Assembly: GCF_003855255.1 (NCBI RefSeq)
Contig: NZ_CP034072.1
Location: forward strand, 1,722,140 to 1,786,139
Direction of reading: 5' to 3'
DNA length: 64,000 nt
DNA from: Mycolicibacterium nivoides
GTDB taxonomy: Bacteria; Actinomycetota; Actinomycetes; Mycobacteriales; Mycobacteriaceae
The position numbers were made by a program, and so were the translations under genes. Below the pieces are notes generated by a model. The model was given only the letters and a program-made list of their open reading frames with translations. It searched no databases and had not been told where the DNA came from. Below, one piece after another: positions 53,025-62,109 of this stretch (the stretch's first letter is position 1; each line of letters begins with the position of its first letter).

Positions 53025-53672
53025 TCAGCGGGTCACCGGTATCGAGCGCAACGCCTCGTCGACGCATGCCGGCCAGGTGCCCTCATCGAGGATGGTGACC
53101 GCGCGCGCCCCGTAGGCGCTGGAGATGACGACATCCGGTTGCAGGCCGGCCAACAGGTGCAGGCTTTCGGCCATCACTGTCGCGTCGCCGATGCCCGGGA
53201 TCACGAACGTCGACCATCGACCGTCGGCGGCGACGAACATGGTGTCCCCGGTGAACAGATAGCGGCCCTGGGCGCCCTCGACGAGATAGCTCGTGCTGCC
53301 CGGAGTGTGACCAGGGGTGGGGATCACCTCGACACCACGGTCATCGATGTGCCGGGAGGACAGCGGTACGTCGATCGGGCTGTGCTTTTCGATCGTGTCG
53401 CGTTCGGCGGCCGGCGCGTGCAGTCGGGAGCCGAACCGCCCGGCGATGCGCGCCAGCATCGGACCTGCCTCGTCCTGGTGAGACAGATAGTGGTCGCCGA
53501 CCCCGCCGAGTGAATCGAGCGTGGCGAAATCCGCGTCGCCGGCCGGGCAGTAGAACAGCGCGTTGTGCCCGCCCGGTGTCCACAGGTAGGCATGTGTGCT
53601 CAAACCCGGAAACGGTGTGTCGGTGCGGGTTTCCCACAGGTCGGTCCGGATCTGGGTCATGGAGGTTGCCAT
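53025..53672 (-). CDS. MBL-fold hydrolase with degenerate metal site
   Basis: A 215-residue metallo-beta-lactamase fold protein. The usual HxHxDH motif reads LSHQDEAG: the second His and the Asp are kept, the first His is Leu and the last is Glu. TPGHTPGSTSYLV and FTGDTMF are normal, and the final His region reads VVISSAYGARA with no histidine. Metal binding is therefore altered, possibly single-iron or absent. MATSMTQIRTD is the likely start. The α/β hydrolase gene lies downstream? on the same strand order it is upstream; no tight coupling is visible. Confidence 0.7.
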   Translation of the reverse strand: MATSMTQIRTDLWETRTDTPFPGLSTHAYLWTPGGHNALFYCPAGDADFATLDSLGGVGDHYLSHQDEAGPMLARIAGRFGSRLHAPAAERDTIEKHSPIDVPLSSRHIDDRGVEVIPTPGHTPGSTSYLVEGAQGRYLFTGDTMFVAADGRWSTFVIPGIGDATVMAESLHLLAGLQPDVVISSAYGARAVTILDEGTWPACVDEALRSIPVTR

Positions 53673-53722
53673 GACGCCAGCCTCGCCCCTGAACAATGGT
53701 TGAGGTCAAGCCTCGGACGAGC

Positions 53723-54637
53723 TCAGTCGGTGCTCGCCTTGTCCCACGTCGAGATCATGGTGCCCATGATCTCCTCGGCGCAGCCCAGTCCACCCAGGTG
53801 GCTTTCGTAGGGCAGCTCGGTCATGACCGCGTCGGGCAGCCGGGAGACCACATGCTGACCGTGGGCGAACGGCACGATGTGGTCGTGGTCGCCGTGCCAC
53901 CAGCGCACCGGAACCTTGACCTCGTCGAGCCGGAAGCCCCAGTCGCGCTCGAACACCACGATGTCGTAGAACGGCGCGGCCAGCTGCTTGCGGCTGCCGT
54001 TGAGCAGGTCGTCGAGGAACATGGCCTTGAACTCGGGCCGGCCGAGCATGCGCCGGTCGCCCTCGGGGGAGATCCGTGCGTAGATCTCCAGGGCCGGAGA
54101 GGCGACCGGACGGATCAACCGGATCAGCCCGGATGCGGCCAACCGGATCGGCGCACCGGCCACCTCCAGGATCGGCGCGATCACCGCACCGAGTTGCATC
54201 AGGGGACTGCTGATCGCGTCGGGCCCGACCATCGGGGCCACACCGCCGAGCACCCCGGCCGCCACCACCCGGTCGGGCATGGCGGCCGCGGTGGCCAGCG
54301 TGTAGGGGCCACCACCGGACAAGCCGATGACGGCCATCTTGTCGATGCCCAGCGTGTCGGCGATGGTGCGCAGATCCTCACCGAAATCCAGGACACAGTG
54401 GTACTGGTGCGGTGTGGACGAACCGATGCCCGGTCGGTCCACCCCGATCAACCGGATGTGGTTCTGCTCGGCGTAGATCCGGGCCTCGGTCGGGATCTGC
54501 CTGCGGGCGCCCGGGGTGCCGTGCAGCCAGAAGACCGCACGGCCCTGCGGGTCGCCGAACTCGGCGAACCCGAGCTGCCGACCGTCGCCCACGGCGACAT
54601 TGCCCTCCAGTTTGGGGCGATCGATCGGGATGACCAT
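53723..54637 (-). CDS. Alpha/beta hydrolase
   Basis: A 304-residue esterase/lipase-like protein. The oxyanion segment is FWLHGTPGARRQ, the nucleophile elbow is GLSGGGPYTLA, the acid lies in WWHGDHDHIVPFAHG, and the catalytic His in PYESHLGGLG. No signal peptide is visible, so it is cytoplasmic. The substrate is an ester or lactone that cannot be inferred. It lies 31 bases downstream of the aldolase gene on the same strand. Confidence 0.8.
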   Translation of the reverse strand: MVIPIDRPKLEGNVAVGDGRQLGFAEFGDPQGRAVFWLHGTPGARRQIPTEARIYAEQNHIRLIGVDRPGIGSSTPHQYHCVLDFGEDLRTIADTLGIDKMAVIGLSGGGPYTLATAAAMPDRVVAAGVLGGVAPMVGPDAISSPLMQLGAVIAPILEVAGAPIRLAASGLIRLIRPVASPALEIYARISPEGDRRMLGRPEFKAMFLDDLLNGSRKQLAAPFYDIVVFERDWGFRLDEVKVPVRWWHGDHDHIVPFAHGQHVVSRLPDAVMTELPYESHLGGLGCAEEIMGTMISTWDKASTD

Positions 54638-54668
54638 CCTCGTGCGCCTTGACTCGCCGGGTCCGCGA

Positions 54669-55562
54669 CTAGCCCGTGACGGACGCGTCGTAGATGGACT
54701 GGATGGACTTGTCCAGCGTGGCGTTGAACTCGTCGTCGCTCTGCTGGGCCGACAGACCCTCGGTCAGCGCGCGGCTGAAGCTGGCGATCACACCGGTGTT
54801 CTCGGCCAGCAGCTTGTTGGCCTCATCGCGTGAGTAGCCACCGGACAGCGCCACGACCCGCATCACCTTCGGATGCTCGACCAGCGACTGGTAGTGGTTG
54901 GCCTGGGTCGGCAGGGTCAGCTTGAGCATGACCTTCTGGTCGGCGGGCAGCGCGTCGAGGTTCTTGGTGATCTCGTCGCGGAGCAGGTCCTCGGCCTCGG
55001 CCTTGTCGGAGATCGAGATGGTGACCTCGGGCTCGATGATCGGGATCAGACCGTGCGAGAGCACCTGCTTGGCCACCTCGAACTGCTGGGCGACCACGGC
55101 GGCGATACCGTCGGCGTTGGCCGCGCCGATCACCGAGCGCTCCTTGGTGCCGAAGATGCCGTTCTTCGCCGCGCGGGCCAGCAGGTCGTCCAGGCCGGGC
55201 ATCGGCTTCATCACCTGCACGCCGTCAGCGACGTCGGCCAGGCCCTTGTCGATCTTCAGCAACGGAACCACGCCCTTGTCCTCCCAGAGGTAGGTCGCGG
55301 TGGGCTTGCCCTCGATGGAGCGGTCCATGGTCTGCTCGAACAGGATCGCGGCCAGCACCCGGTCGCCGTTGAACACCGGGGAGGTGATGATGCGCGAGCG
55401 CATCTGGTGGATCAGGTCGAACATCTCCTCCTCGGAGGAGTAGGCGCTCTCCTCGACCCCGTAGAGACGCAGGGCCTTGGGGGTGGACCCACCGCTCTGG
55501 TCGAGCGCGGCGATGAAGCCCTTGCCCGTGGTCATCTTGTCGGCCTGCTGCTGGTTCACCAT
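54669..55562 (-). CDS. fda: Class I fructose-bisphosphate aldolase
   Basis: A 297-residue Schiff-base aldolase of the compact bacterial type: [18 protein letters not shown] near the start, [33 protein letters not shown] and the lysine segment KVMLKLTLP, which probably forms the imine. It cleaves fructose-1,6-bisphosphate to two triose phosphates without metal. Mycobacteria normally rely on a class II zinc enzyme, so this is an alternative isoform. GAAGGAGT lies about 9 bases before the ATG at 55562. Confidence 0.9.
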   Translation of the reverse strand: MVNQQQADKMTTGKGFIAALDQSGGSTPKALRLYGVEESAYSSEEEMFDLIHQMRSRIITSPVFNGDRVLAAILFEQTMDRSIEGKPTATYLWEDKGVVPLLKIDKGLADVADGVQVMKPMPGLDDLLARAAKNGIFGTKERSVIGAANADGIAAVVAQQFEVAKQVLSHGLIPIIEPEVTISISDKAEAEDLLRDEITKNLDALPADQKVMLKLTLPTQANHYQSLVEHPKVMRVVALSGGYSRDEANKLLAENTGVIASFSRALTEGLSAQQSDDEFNATLDKSIQSIYDASVTG

Positions 55563-55660
55563 GAGGTTGTCTACTCCTTCGAAGACGGCGTCCTGCTGTT
55601 GTTGTGCTGTTGAGGGCGCACACCGCCGGTGGCGCACAGTTCGACTCAGAGGATATGCGG

Positions 55661-57136
55661 CTACTTCGCGGCGGTAGCGCCCACCCATCGAGCCGGCGTC
55701 CGGGTGGCCCACGGCGCAGCCTGCTCGAGCTGACCGGCCAGGCTGAGCAGGATCGTTTCGTCGGGGGCCATCAGCTGTACACCGATCGGCAGGCCGTCGC
55801 GGGTCTGGCCCAAAGGCAGGGAAATCGCAGCCCAACCGGTCACGTTGGCCAGTGCCGTCCATCCGGTGGTGGCGAACTCGACGTCGAAGAAGGCCCGGGT
55901 GGTGCCCCGGGGCTGATTCAGCAGCCCGTACGGCGGCGGACCGGTCAGCAGAGTCGGCACCAGGAGCACGTCGTGACCTGCCATGCCCGCGGCGAAGCGG
56001 CGTGTCTGGGCATGGATGTCCGAGATGGCGTCGGCATAGGCCAGACCCGTCGTGGTGAAGCCCTCGCGGATCATCACCCAGGTGCTGGGCTCGAACTCGT
56101 CCTCGCGGGGCGCCCGGCCCAGATGTGCCCGGGCCAGATCGTGAAGCTGTGCGTTGCTCACGGTGTGCAGCACCGCGACGGCGTCGGCGACGGCGTCCGC
56201 ATCGATCGTGGGAGCCCCGGGGGTGAGGTGGTGTCCGAGGCTTTCCAGCACACGGCCGGCCGCTTCGACGGCCGACACCACCTCGGGGTCGATCCGGCCG
56301 GTGGGAAACGGCGACGAGGTGGCGATCAGGATGCGCTGCGCCGACGGTGTTCGTGCGGCTGCGTCGAGGAAGGAGAACGCCGGGACGGCGGCGCTGTAGG
56401 GATCGCCGGGTGCGGAGCCGGCGATGATGTCCAGCAGGGCCGCGCTGTCGCGCACCGTGCGGGTCAGCGCGTGGCTGTTCACCAGGCCTTCGAGTCCGTG
56501 GCCGCCGTCAGGGGCGAAGGAGGATCGTCCTCGGCGTGGTTTGAGGCCGACGACGCCACAGCATGAGGCCGGTACCCGAATGGAGCCCGTGCCGTCCCCG
56601 CCCGAGGCCGCGGGCACCACTCCCGCGGCCACCGCTGCCGCCGATCCGCCGCTGGATCCACCCGGGGTGACGGCGGCGGACCACGGGTTCACCGTGGGGC
56701 CGAACAGTAACGGCTCGGTGGTGCAGTGGTTGCCCCATTCCGGGGTGTTGGTCTTACCGAACACGACCAGGCCGGCATCCAGGTACCGATCCACGGTCCA
56801 GGCGGATTCCGTTGAGACATGGTCGCGCAACGCGCGTGACCCCATCGCTTCGCGGGTACCGGCCAGCGCTGCGCCGAGATCCTTGAGCAGGAACGGCACC
56901 CCGGTCAGAGGCCCCGCCCGCCCGTTGCGCAGCACACCGGACGCATCGAGTGCGGCGGCTTGTGCGCGGCCTCTGTCGAACAGGTCGGTGATCACCGCGT
57001 TGAGACTGCGCGTCGCCTCGACCCGGGTGATCGCGGCGTCGAGTAGCTCGACGGCACTGATCTCACCGGCGGCCGCCAGCGCCGCCTGCCCGACCCCGTC
57101 GGTGTGGGCTAGTTCGAAGGCGGACGACGAATCCAT
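55661..57136 (-). CDS. Amidase-signature hydrolase
   Basis: A 491-residue amidase. The catalytic Lys is in [16 protein letters not shown] (~84), the two serines in [43 protein letters not shown]. This is the amidase-signature family (as AmiA2/6-aminohexanoate-type enzymes), which hydrolyses amides to acid and ammonia or amine. It is full length. The small membrane-protein gene upstream overlaps its start by 28 bases. Confidence 0.85.
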   Translation of the reverse strand: MDSSSAFELAHTDGVGQAALAAAGEISAVELLDAAITRVEATRSLNAVITDLFDRGRAQAAALDASGVLRNGRAGPLTGVPFLLKDLGAALAGTREAMGSRALRDHVSTESAWTVDRYLDAGLVVFGKTNTPEWGNHCTTEPLLFGPTVNPWSAAVTPGGSSGGSAAAVAAGVVPAASGGDGTGSIRVPASCCGVVGLKPRRGRSSFAPDGGHGLEGLVNSHALTRTVRDSAALLDIIAGSAPGDPYSAAVPAFSFLDAAARTPSAQRILIATSSPFPTGRIDPEVVSAVEAAGRVLESLGHHLTPGAPTIDADAVADAVAVLHTVSNAQLHDLARAHLGRAPREDEFEPSTWVMIREGFTTTGLAYADAISDIHAQTRRFAAGMAGHDVLLVPTLLTGPPPYGLLNQPRGTTRAFFDVEFATTGWTALANVTGWAAISLPLGQTRDGLPIGVQLMAPDETILLSLAGQLEQAAPWATRTPARWVGATAAK

Positions 57137-57363
57137 CTCACATCACTCCGGAGATCGCTGGTGGTGTCTGTCGGTGCACTGATACGAGTCACCTCGAGCG
57201 CGATGAGAACTTCGATCGCGGTGACGACCAGACCCGCGAAGTACATCCACTTGAGAGTCGGATCTGGTTGTGCGGCAAAGTAAACGATCAAGAAGATCGG
57301 CCCGACGATACCGGCGATGAACACCATGGCCTGGATACGTAGGTACCGCCAGAATGTGGACAT
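57109..57363 (-). CDS. Small two-helix membrane protein
   Basis: An 84-residue protein with two membrane helices (MVFIAGIVGPIFLIVYF and WMYFAGLVVTAIEVLIAL) separated by a short AAQPDPTLK loop, like YiaA/YiaB two-helix proteins. The function is unknown. It overlaps the amidase start by 28 bases and may be translated just before it. Confidence 0.6.
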   Translation of the reverse strand: MSTFWRYLRIQAMVFIAGIVGPIFLIVYFAAQPDPTLKWMYFAGLVVTAIEVLIALEVTRISAPTDTTSDLRSDVRWIRRPPSN

Positions 57364-57406
57364 CGATCTCCCGCCGCATGGCCGATGAGCGGCCAGCTTA
57401 GCGCGG

Positions 57407-58102
57407 TTACCGCGGTGCGACGACGACCGGCGTGGACAGGATCTCCCGGTACTCGATCATCGGTTCGCGTTTGAGGACCGCACTACCCGAGGTGACGAGC
57501 AATTCGGTCGGCGAGACCGCGTAGTTGACCTGGTAATTGCGCGCCACGAATCGGCGGCCAGAGGTGACATCGGCCGATGCCGCCAGAGCGGCCCGGTCGG
57601 AGAGCCGGACGCCGTGGTATTCGAGCCAGCCTGTGCGGTCCAGGCAGATCACCACCAGCGAGCGTTCGGTTCGGCCGATGGCCCGGGCCGTCTGGGTGTC
57701 GCGGCACCGTGCCGCCGAATCGACGAATCCCGAGCCGTCGGACGCGAACGCCGCGATGGCCGGAGCGACGGCCCGCTCGGAGAAGCTTCGGAGCGGCTGC
57801 CGGTTCGGTTTCACCTCGTAGGTCCTCGCGCCTACGGCATACACCGAATCCCTGGACGAGAATTTGGAGGCAAGCGTCGTGAGGATGACGAATGCGGTGA
57901 GCATGGAGCTGACCACGGCCGCGGCGGCCACGCCGATGCCGACGGGCAGCCAGCGTCGTTCCGGTGCCTTCCGGTGCCGTCCACGGCGAGCCGGCTGATA
58001 CGGCGCATGCGGTGTCGAAACTGGGCAGGTGACCAAGCTTGCTCCCGGGGAACGGCGGTGTGATGGGCGTGGCACAGGCGACAGGCGCTGACGCGAGCTC
58101 AT
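57407..58102 (-). CDS. Single-helix membrane protein with extracytoplasmic domain
   Basis: About 231 residues from the ATG at 58102. A basic N-terminus (PARRGRHRKAPERRW) precedes one helix (LPVGIGVAAAAVVSSMLTAFVIL). The outer domain contains a possible disulfide (AARCRDTQTARAIGRTERSLVVICLD). The function is not recognised; the layout is that of mycobacterial anchored proteins. Starts at 58138 (ATG) and 58036 (TTG, with GGGAG upstream) are also possible. The 280 bases upstream, to the TauD operon, hold no gene I can support. Confidence 0.6.
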   Translation of the reverse strand: MSSRQRLSPVPRPSHRRSPGASLVTCPVSTPHAPYQPARRGRHRKAPERRWLPVGIGVAAAAVVSSMLTAFVILTTLASKFSSRDSVYAVGARTYEVKPNRQPLRSFSERAVAPAIAAFASDGSGFVDSAARCRDTQTARAIGRTERSLVVICLDRTGWLEYHGVRLSDRAALAASADVTSGRRFVARNYQVNYAVSPTELLVTSGSAVLKREPMIEYREILSTPVVVAPR

Positions 58103-58418
58103 ATTGTGCACGATGAGGTGGGGCGCTGTGGGTAACACCCGGGAATTCGGCGAAATCCGAATCCGGTGTGGGACTGTCGCGCAGTTGCGGTGAAATTAGC
58201 TCGGCAACAGTGAGATTCGTCCTCATATCGTGGTATTGAGCCAGTGCGCCGCAGGCAGAAGCGATTTGGGGCGTTCGTCCGGAACGCGGCCGGCAACGCC
58301 ACTCCGGGTTCGCGACTGCCGCACGCCATTCACGTCACGCCGATTCAAACCGGTAGGTCCCGAGACGAACCTCGTTAGCGTCGAATCGCCGATATGAGCA
58401 GCTGCTTTCGAGGGAAGT

Positions 58419-59399
58419 ATGGCGATGTCTACTACTGAACTGTCTTCATCTGAACTGTCTTCTGTTGAAGTGTCTTCGTCCGGACTCACGATCAGTCCGT
58501 TGTCGGGATACACCGGGGCATTGATCGACGGGGCCGATCTGTCGGCGCCGCTGTCACCCGAGCACGTCGCCGCGATCCGGGCCGCACTGCACCAGTGGAA
58601 GGTGGTGTTCTTCCGCGGACAAGACCTCGACCACGCATCCCAGATCGCGTTCGGTGCCCAGTTCGGCGAGGTGACCCCCGGCCATCCCTACGAGGGCGAC
58701 TCTGCCCCAGCCGGATTCCCGCAGATCCACACCGTATCCCCGGCCGCCTACGACCACCGCTACGGCACCAAGTACCGCAAGCGGCAAAGCCCGAACGGTC
58801 CTGGCTGGCATGCCGATGTCACCCCGCTGATCAACCCACCGTCGCATTCGATACTGCGGGCAGAGCAGGTGCCCGACTACGGCGGTGACACCCAGTTCAC
58901 CAATGTTGCTGCCGTATATGCGGGTCTGTCGCCATCGGTTCAGGCCCTCGTCGGCGAGCTACGCGCCGAGCATCGCTTCGGCTCGACGACGTCGGCCGAC
59001 CGCAGCACCGAGAAGATCGGCGATCTGGTGCGCAGCAATCCTCTCGCCACCATCCACCCGGTGGTCCGGGTGCACCCGGACACGGGGGAGAAGGTGCTCT
59101 ACGTCAACCCGTCCTTCACGCGCGAGATCGTCAATCTCTCGCCCCGGGAGAGCAGGCACCTGCTGGATCTGCTGTTCGAGGAGATCGCGCGGCCCGAGTA
59201 CTCGGTGCGGTTCAAGTGGGAACCGGGCAGCGTGGCGTTCTGGGACAACCGGGCCGCGCTGCACCTGGCCCCGCGCGACTTCGAGCATGTCGAAGGCGAC
59301 CGGGTGCTGCACCGCATCACTCTGGTGGGCGACGTTCCGGTGGGTCCCGATGGTGTTGCCTCGGAGTCGATTTCGGGCGACTACTTCGGGGCCGCCTGA
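58419..59399 (+). CDS. TauD/TfdA-family 2-oxoglutarate dioxygenase
   Basis: A 326-residue Fe(II)/2-oxoglutarate enzyme. Metal ligands are H131 and D133 (GWHADV) and a His near 283 (ALHLAP); the 2-oxoglutarate arginine is in VLHRITLVGDV. It resembles taurine dioxygenase and the alkylsulfatase-type enzyme Rv3406, which release sulfite or sulfate from organosulfur compounds. The N-terminus has a serine/glutamate repeat encoded by a 15-base tandem repeat. It is first in a five-gene operon with a sulfonate-type ABC transporter. An ATG two codons later has better ribosome-site spacing. Confidence 0.85.
   Translation: MAMSTTELSSSELSSVEVSSSGLTISPLSGYTGALIDGADLSAPLSPEHVAAIRAALHQWKVVFFRGQDLDHASQIAFGAQFGEVTPGHPYEGDSAPAGFPQIHTVSPAAYDHRYGTKYRKRQSPNGPGWHADVTPLINPPSHSILRAEQVPDYGGDTQFTNVAAVYAGLSPSVQALVGELRAEHRFGSTTSADRSTEKIGDLVRSNPLATIHPVVRVHPDTGEKVLYVNPSFTREIVNLSPRESRHLLDLLFEEIARPEYSVRFKWEPGSVAFWDNRAALHLAPRDFEHVEGDRVLHRITLVGDVPVGPDGVASESISGDYFGAA
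58437..58481 (+). repeat. 15-base in-frame tandem repeat, three copies
   Basis: GAACTGTCTTCATCT, GAACTGTCTTCTGTT and GAAGTGTCTTCGTCC follow one another. They encode ELSSS, ELSSV and EVSSS at the N-terminus of the first TauD-like protein. Copies differ mainly at the last bases, as expected from slippage followed by drift. Confidence 0.8.
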
Positions 59400-59400
59400 G

Positions 59401-60264
59401 ATGTCCGTCCTGCTGTCGAGGCCAGGGGGAGCCCCACCCACCGACGCACCGATCGGGCTCGTCGATCCCCGGGCGGCGGTGCGGCGGGTGCAGCGCAAGC
59501 CCGTGGTGCCGCGCGCGGTGCAGCGGCTTCTGGGTCCGGTCCTGTTGGTGGGCATGTGGCAACTGTTGTCCACCGTCGGGATCTTCGACGAGCGCACGGT
59601 GCCGCCGCCGACCCGGGTTCTCGATGCGGCCTGGACGCTGATCGCCGACGGGACTTTTCAGGACCATCTGACCGCGAGCCTGTTACGGGTCGGATATGGG
59701 CTCGTGTTCGGTATCGTGCTCGGACTCGGGTTGGCCCTGATCTCGGGGCTGTCCCGGATCGGGGAGAACTTCGTCGACGCCAATATGGAAGTGCTGCGCG
59801 CGGTTCCGAACTTCGCACTGGTGCCTCTGCTGATCGTGTGGTTCGGCATCAGCGAGGTCCCGAAGATCCTGTTGATCACGCTGGCCGTCGCCGTCGCGAT
59901 CTACATCAACACCTTCAGCGCGATCCGCAGCGTCGATGCCGCGCTGGTGGAGGCGGCCCGATCCTTCGGAGCAGGCCGGACCGAGATGATCTACCGGGTC
60001 ATCATCCCCGGATCGCTGCCCGGGTTTCTGGTCGGCCTGCGCCTGGCCCTGACGGCGTCCTGGTTGTCGTTGATCTTCGCGGAGACCATCAACGCCAAGA
60101 AGGGTCTCGGCCGGATGATGACCGACGCCCGCGAATACTTCCAGATCGACATCGTCTTCGTGTTGATCGCGGTCTACGCGATTCTCGGGCTGATCTCGAT
60201 TCTCGTGGTGCGGTTCCTCGAGGGTCGCCTGCTCACCTGGAGGCGGGCCTATGACGGAGACTGA
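59401..60264 (+). CDS. ssuC: ABC transporter permease, SsuC/TauC-like
   Basis: A 287-residue permease with about six helices. The coupling-helix motif EAARSFGAGRTEMIYRVIIPGSLPGFLVGLRLAL is typical of the nitrate/sulfonate/taurine transporter family. It begins one base after the TauD-like stop and overlaps the ATPase gene by 14 bases, so the operon is tightly packed. Confidence 0.85.
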   Translation: MSVLLSRPGGAPPTDAPIGLVDPRAAVRRVQRKPVVPRAVQRLLGPVLLVGMWQLLSTVGIFDERTVPPPTRVLDAAWTLIADGTFQDHLTASLLRVGYGLVFGIVLGLGLALISGLSRIGENFVDANMEVLRAVPNFALVPLLIVWFGISEVPKILLITLAVAVAIYINTFSAIRSVDAALVEAARSFGAGRTEMIYRVIIPGSLPGFLVGLRLALTASWLSLIFAETINAKKGLGRMMTDAREYFQIDIVFVLIAVYAILGLISILVVRFLEGRLLTWRRAYDGD

Positions 60265-61000
60265 CACGCTCACGACCACTGTCGGTACGTCGTCGGTGGT
60301 GATCGCCCGCGACGTCCGGAAGAGGTTCGGGGACAACGTCATCATCGACGGCCTCGATCTGGAGATCCGGGCAGGCGAGTTCGTCGCCCTGTTGGGCCGG
60401 AGCGGTTCGGGCAAGAGCACTTTCCTGCGGGCTCTGGGTGCGCTCGACAGTGACGTGGACGGTTACCTGCGGGTGCCCGAACGGCGCGCGATCGTTTTCC
60501 AGGATTCCCGCCTGCTGCCGTGGCAGCGGGTGCTCGCCAACGTGACGATCGGATTGCCCGCCAACGGTGTCGTACAACAACGGGCGCTGGCGGCGCTGGG
60601 CGAGGTCAATCTGGCGGACAAGGCGAAGGCGTGGCCGCGCACGTTGTCCGGTGGCGAAGCGCAGCGCGTCGCCCTGGCCCGGGCCCTGGTACGCGAACCG
60701 CAGTTGCTGCTGCTCGACGAACCCTTCGGCGCACTTGATGCCCTCACCAGGATCAAGATGCACGGGCTGCTGATGGACCTGTATCGCAGGCACACCCCGG
60801 CGGTTCTGTTGGTGACCCATGACGTCGATGAGGCGATCCTGCTCGCCGATCGCGTGATCGTCCTGACCGACGGTGTCATCTCTCTCGACGTCGACGTCGA
60901 CGTCACGGTGCCGAAGCCCAGGGCCCGGGACACCCACGAATTCGCCACGCTGCGAAAGCGATTGTTGTCCGAACTCGGTGTATCCGAAGACAAGGAATAG
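60251..61000 (+). CDS. ssuB: ABC transporter ATPase, SsuB/TauB-like
   Basis: A 249-residue ATPase. Walker A is LLGRSGSGKST, the Q-loop is VFQDSRLLPW (typical of sulfonate/nitrate importers), the signature is TLSGGEAQRVALARAL, Walker B is LLLLDEPFGALDA, and the switch His is in VTHDVDEA. It powers the importer with the neighbouring permease. Confidence 0.9.
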   Translation: MTETDTLTTTVGTSSVVIARDVRKRFGDNVIIDGLDLEIRAGEFVALLGRSGSGKSTFLRALGALDSDVDGYLRVPERRAIVFQDSRLLPWQRVLANVTIGLPANGVVQQRALAALGEVNLADKAKAWPRTLSGGEAQRVALARALVREPQLLLLDEPFGALDALTRIKMHGLLMDLYRRHTPAVLLVTHDVDEAILLADRVIVLTDGVISLDVDVDVTVPKPRARDTHEFATLRKRLLSELGVSEDKE

Positions 61001-61004
61001 TCAC

Positions 61005-62075
61005 ATGTCATTTGGTGGTCGGGCGCGGCGGGGTTCGGCTGTGCTGTTGCTGATCCCGTTGTTGCTCAGCGCGTGCGGGTTGTCCGACGACGAGGCCGGC
61101 GGTGCCATCGACACGGTGAAGATCGCCGCGAAGACCGAGGTTCCGGCCGGCACCAAGCTGGTCATCGCCGAGCAGAACGGGACGCAGTCACTGCCGTGGA
61201 ACCTGGCCAATGCCGGCCAGGGGACACCCTACGAGGTCGACTTCGCCGATTTCAGCGGCGGTGCGGCGGTGATCGAGGCGTTGCGCTCGGGTGCGGCCGA
61301 CGTCGGATCGATCGGCGAGGCGCCGGTTCCGATCGCGGTGGACAGTGGCGTCACCGATCTGGTGACCATCGGGCTGCAGGCGAACCCCGGCACCAGCGGT
61401 GGTTACTACCTGGTGGCACGCCCCGACAGCGGAGTGAAGACGATCGAGGATCTTCGCGGCAAGCGGGTGGCCTACCCGCCGGGGTCGGGTCGTCACATGG
61501 TCACCGCCGGGCTGCTCAAGCGCCATGGCCTGGACCTGAGAACCGATGTCCAGCCCGTGGAACTGGCTGGGGCAGAAGTGGTTCCGACATTTGCCGCCGG
61601 TGCCGTGGAAGCCGCCATCGTGCTGGGCAACCAGTACTACCAATTGGGCGAGCCACCGATCCTCGGTGATGGCAAGGGCATCAACACCGGCATTCAGACG
61701 CTGATCGTGCGCCGCGATGTGCTCGACGACCCCGCCAAGGCGGCGGCGATCGGCGATTACGTCGGCCGGGCCGTCGCGGCCAACAACTGGAAAGACACAC
61801 ATGCCGACCAGTGGATCGACGAGTACTACGTCAAGGTGCAGGGCATCACGTTCGACCAGGGCAAGAAGTTGTACGAGGAGGACGGGATCGCCTCGTACTA
61901 CCCGATCGATGCCGATTCCACCGCGTTGTTCCAGACCGTCGCCGACGGCCTGCACGAGACCGGGACCATCAAGGGCCGGGTCGAGGTCAAGCCGTACGTG
62001 GACGGCCGCTACAACGACATCGTCAACGCGCAGAACGAACTCGACAGTGTCACACCGAAATCGCTGAAATCGTAG
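61005..62075 (+). CDS. ssuA: Substrate-binding lipoprotein, SsuA-like
   Basis: A 356-residue periplasmic-type binding protein. The lipobox LLLSAC gives lipidated C24 or so. Features include LVIAEQNGTQSLPW, FSGGAAVIEALRSGAADVGSIGEAPVPIA and LRGKRVAYPPGSGRHMV, as in SsuA/TauA/NrtA-type proteins that bind sulfonates or related anions. It starts 4 bases after the ATPase stop and supplies the transporter's specificity. Confidence 0.85.
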   Translation: MSFGGRARRGSAVLLLIPLLLSACGLSDDEAGGAIDTVKIAAKTEVPAGTKLVIAEQNGTQSLPWNLANAGQGTPYEVDFADFSGGAAVIEALRSGAADVGSIGEAPVPIAVDSGVTDLVTIGLQANPGTSGGYYLVARPDSGVKTIEDLRGKRVAYPPGSGRHMVTAGLLKRHGLDLRTDVQPVELAGAEVVPTFAAGAVEAAIVLGNQYYQLGEPPILGDGKGINTGIQTLIVRRDVLDDPAKAAAIGDYVGRAVAANNWKDTHADQWIDEYYVKVQGITFDQGKKLYEEDGIASYYPIDADSTALFQTVADGLHETGTIKGRVEVKPYVDGRYNDIVNAQNELDSVTPKSLKS

Positions 62076-62109
62076 CGATTTATGCCGTACGAAACAGAGG
62101 GGACAACAG

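Noticed and set aside
53025..54637. MBL-fold and alpha/beta hydrolase genes as a quorum-quenching pair
   Set aside because: The MBL metal site is degenerate and the genes are not tightly coupled; nothing else supports lactone breakdown.
58365..58380. GAACCTCGTTAG as a KstR-like site before the TauD operon
   Set aside because: Spacer of three bases and no outer T/A; a chance dyad.
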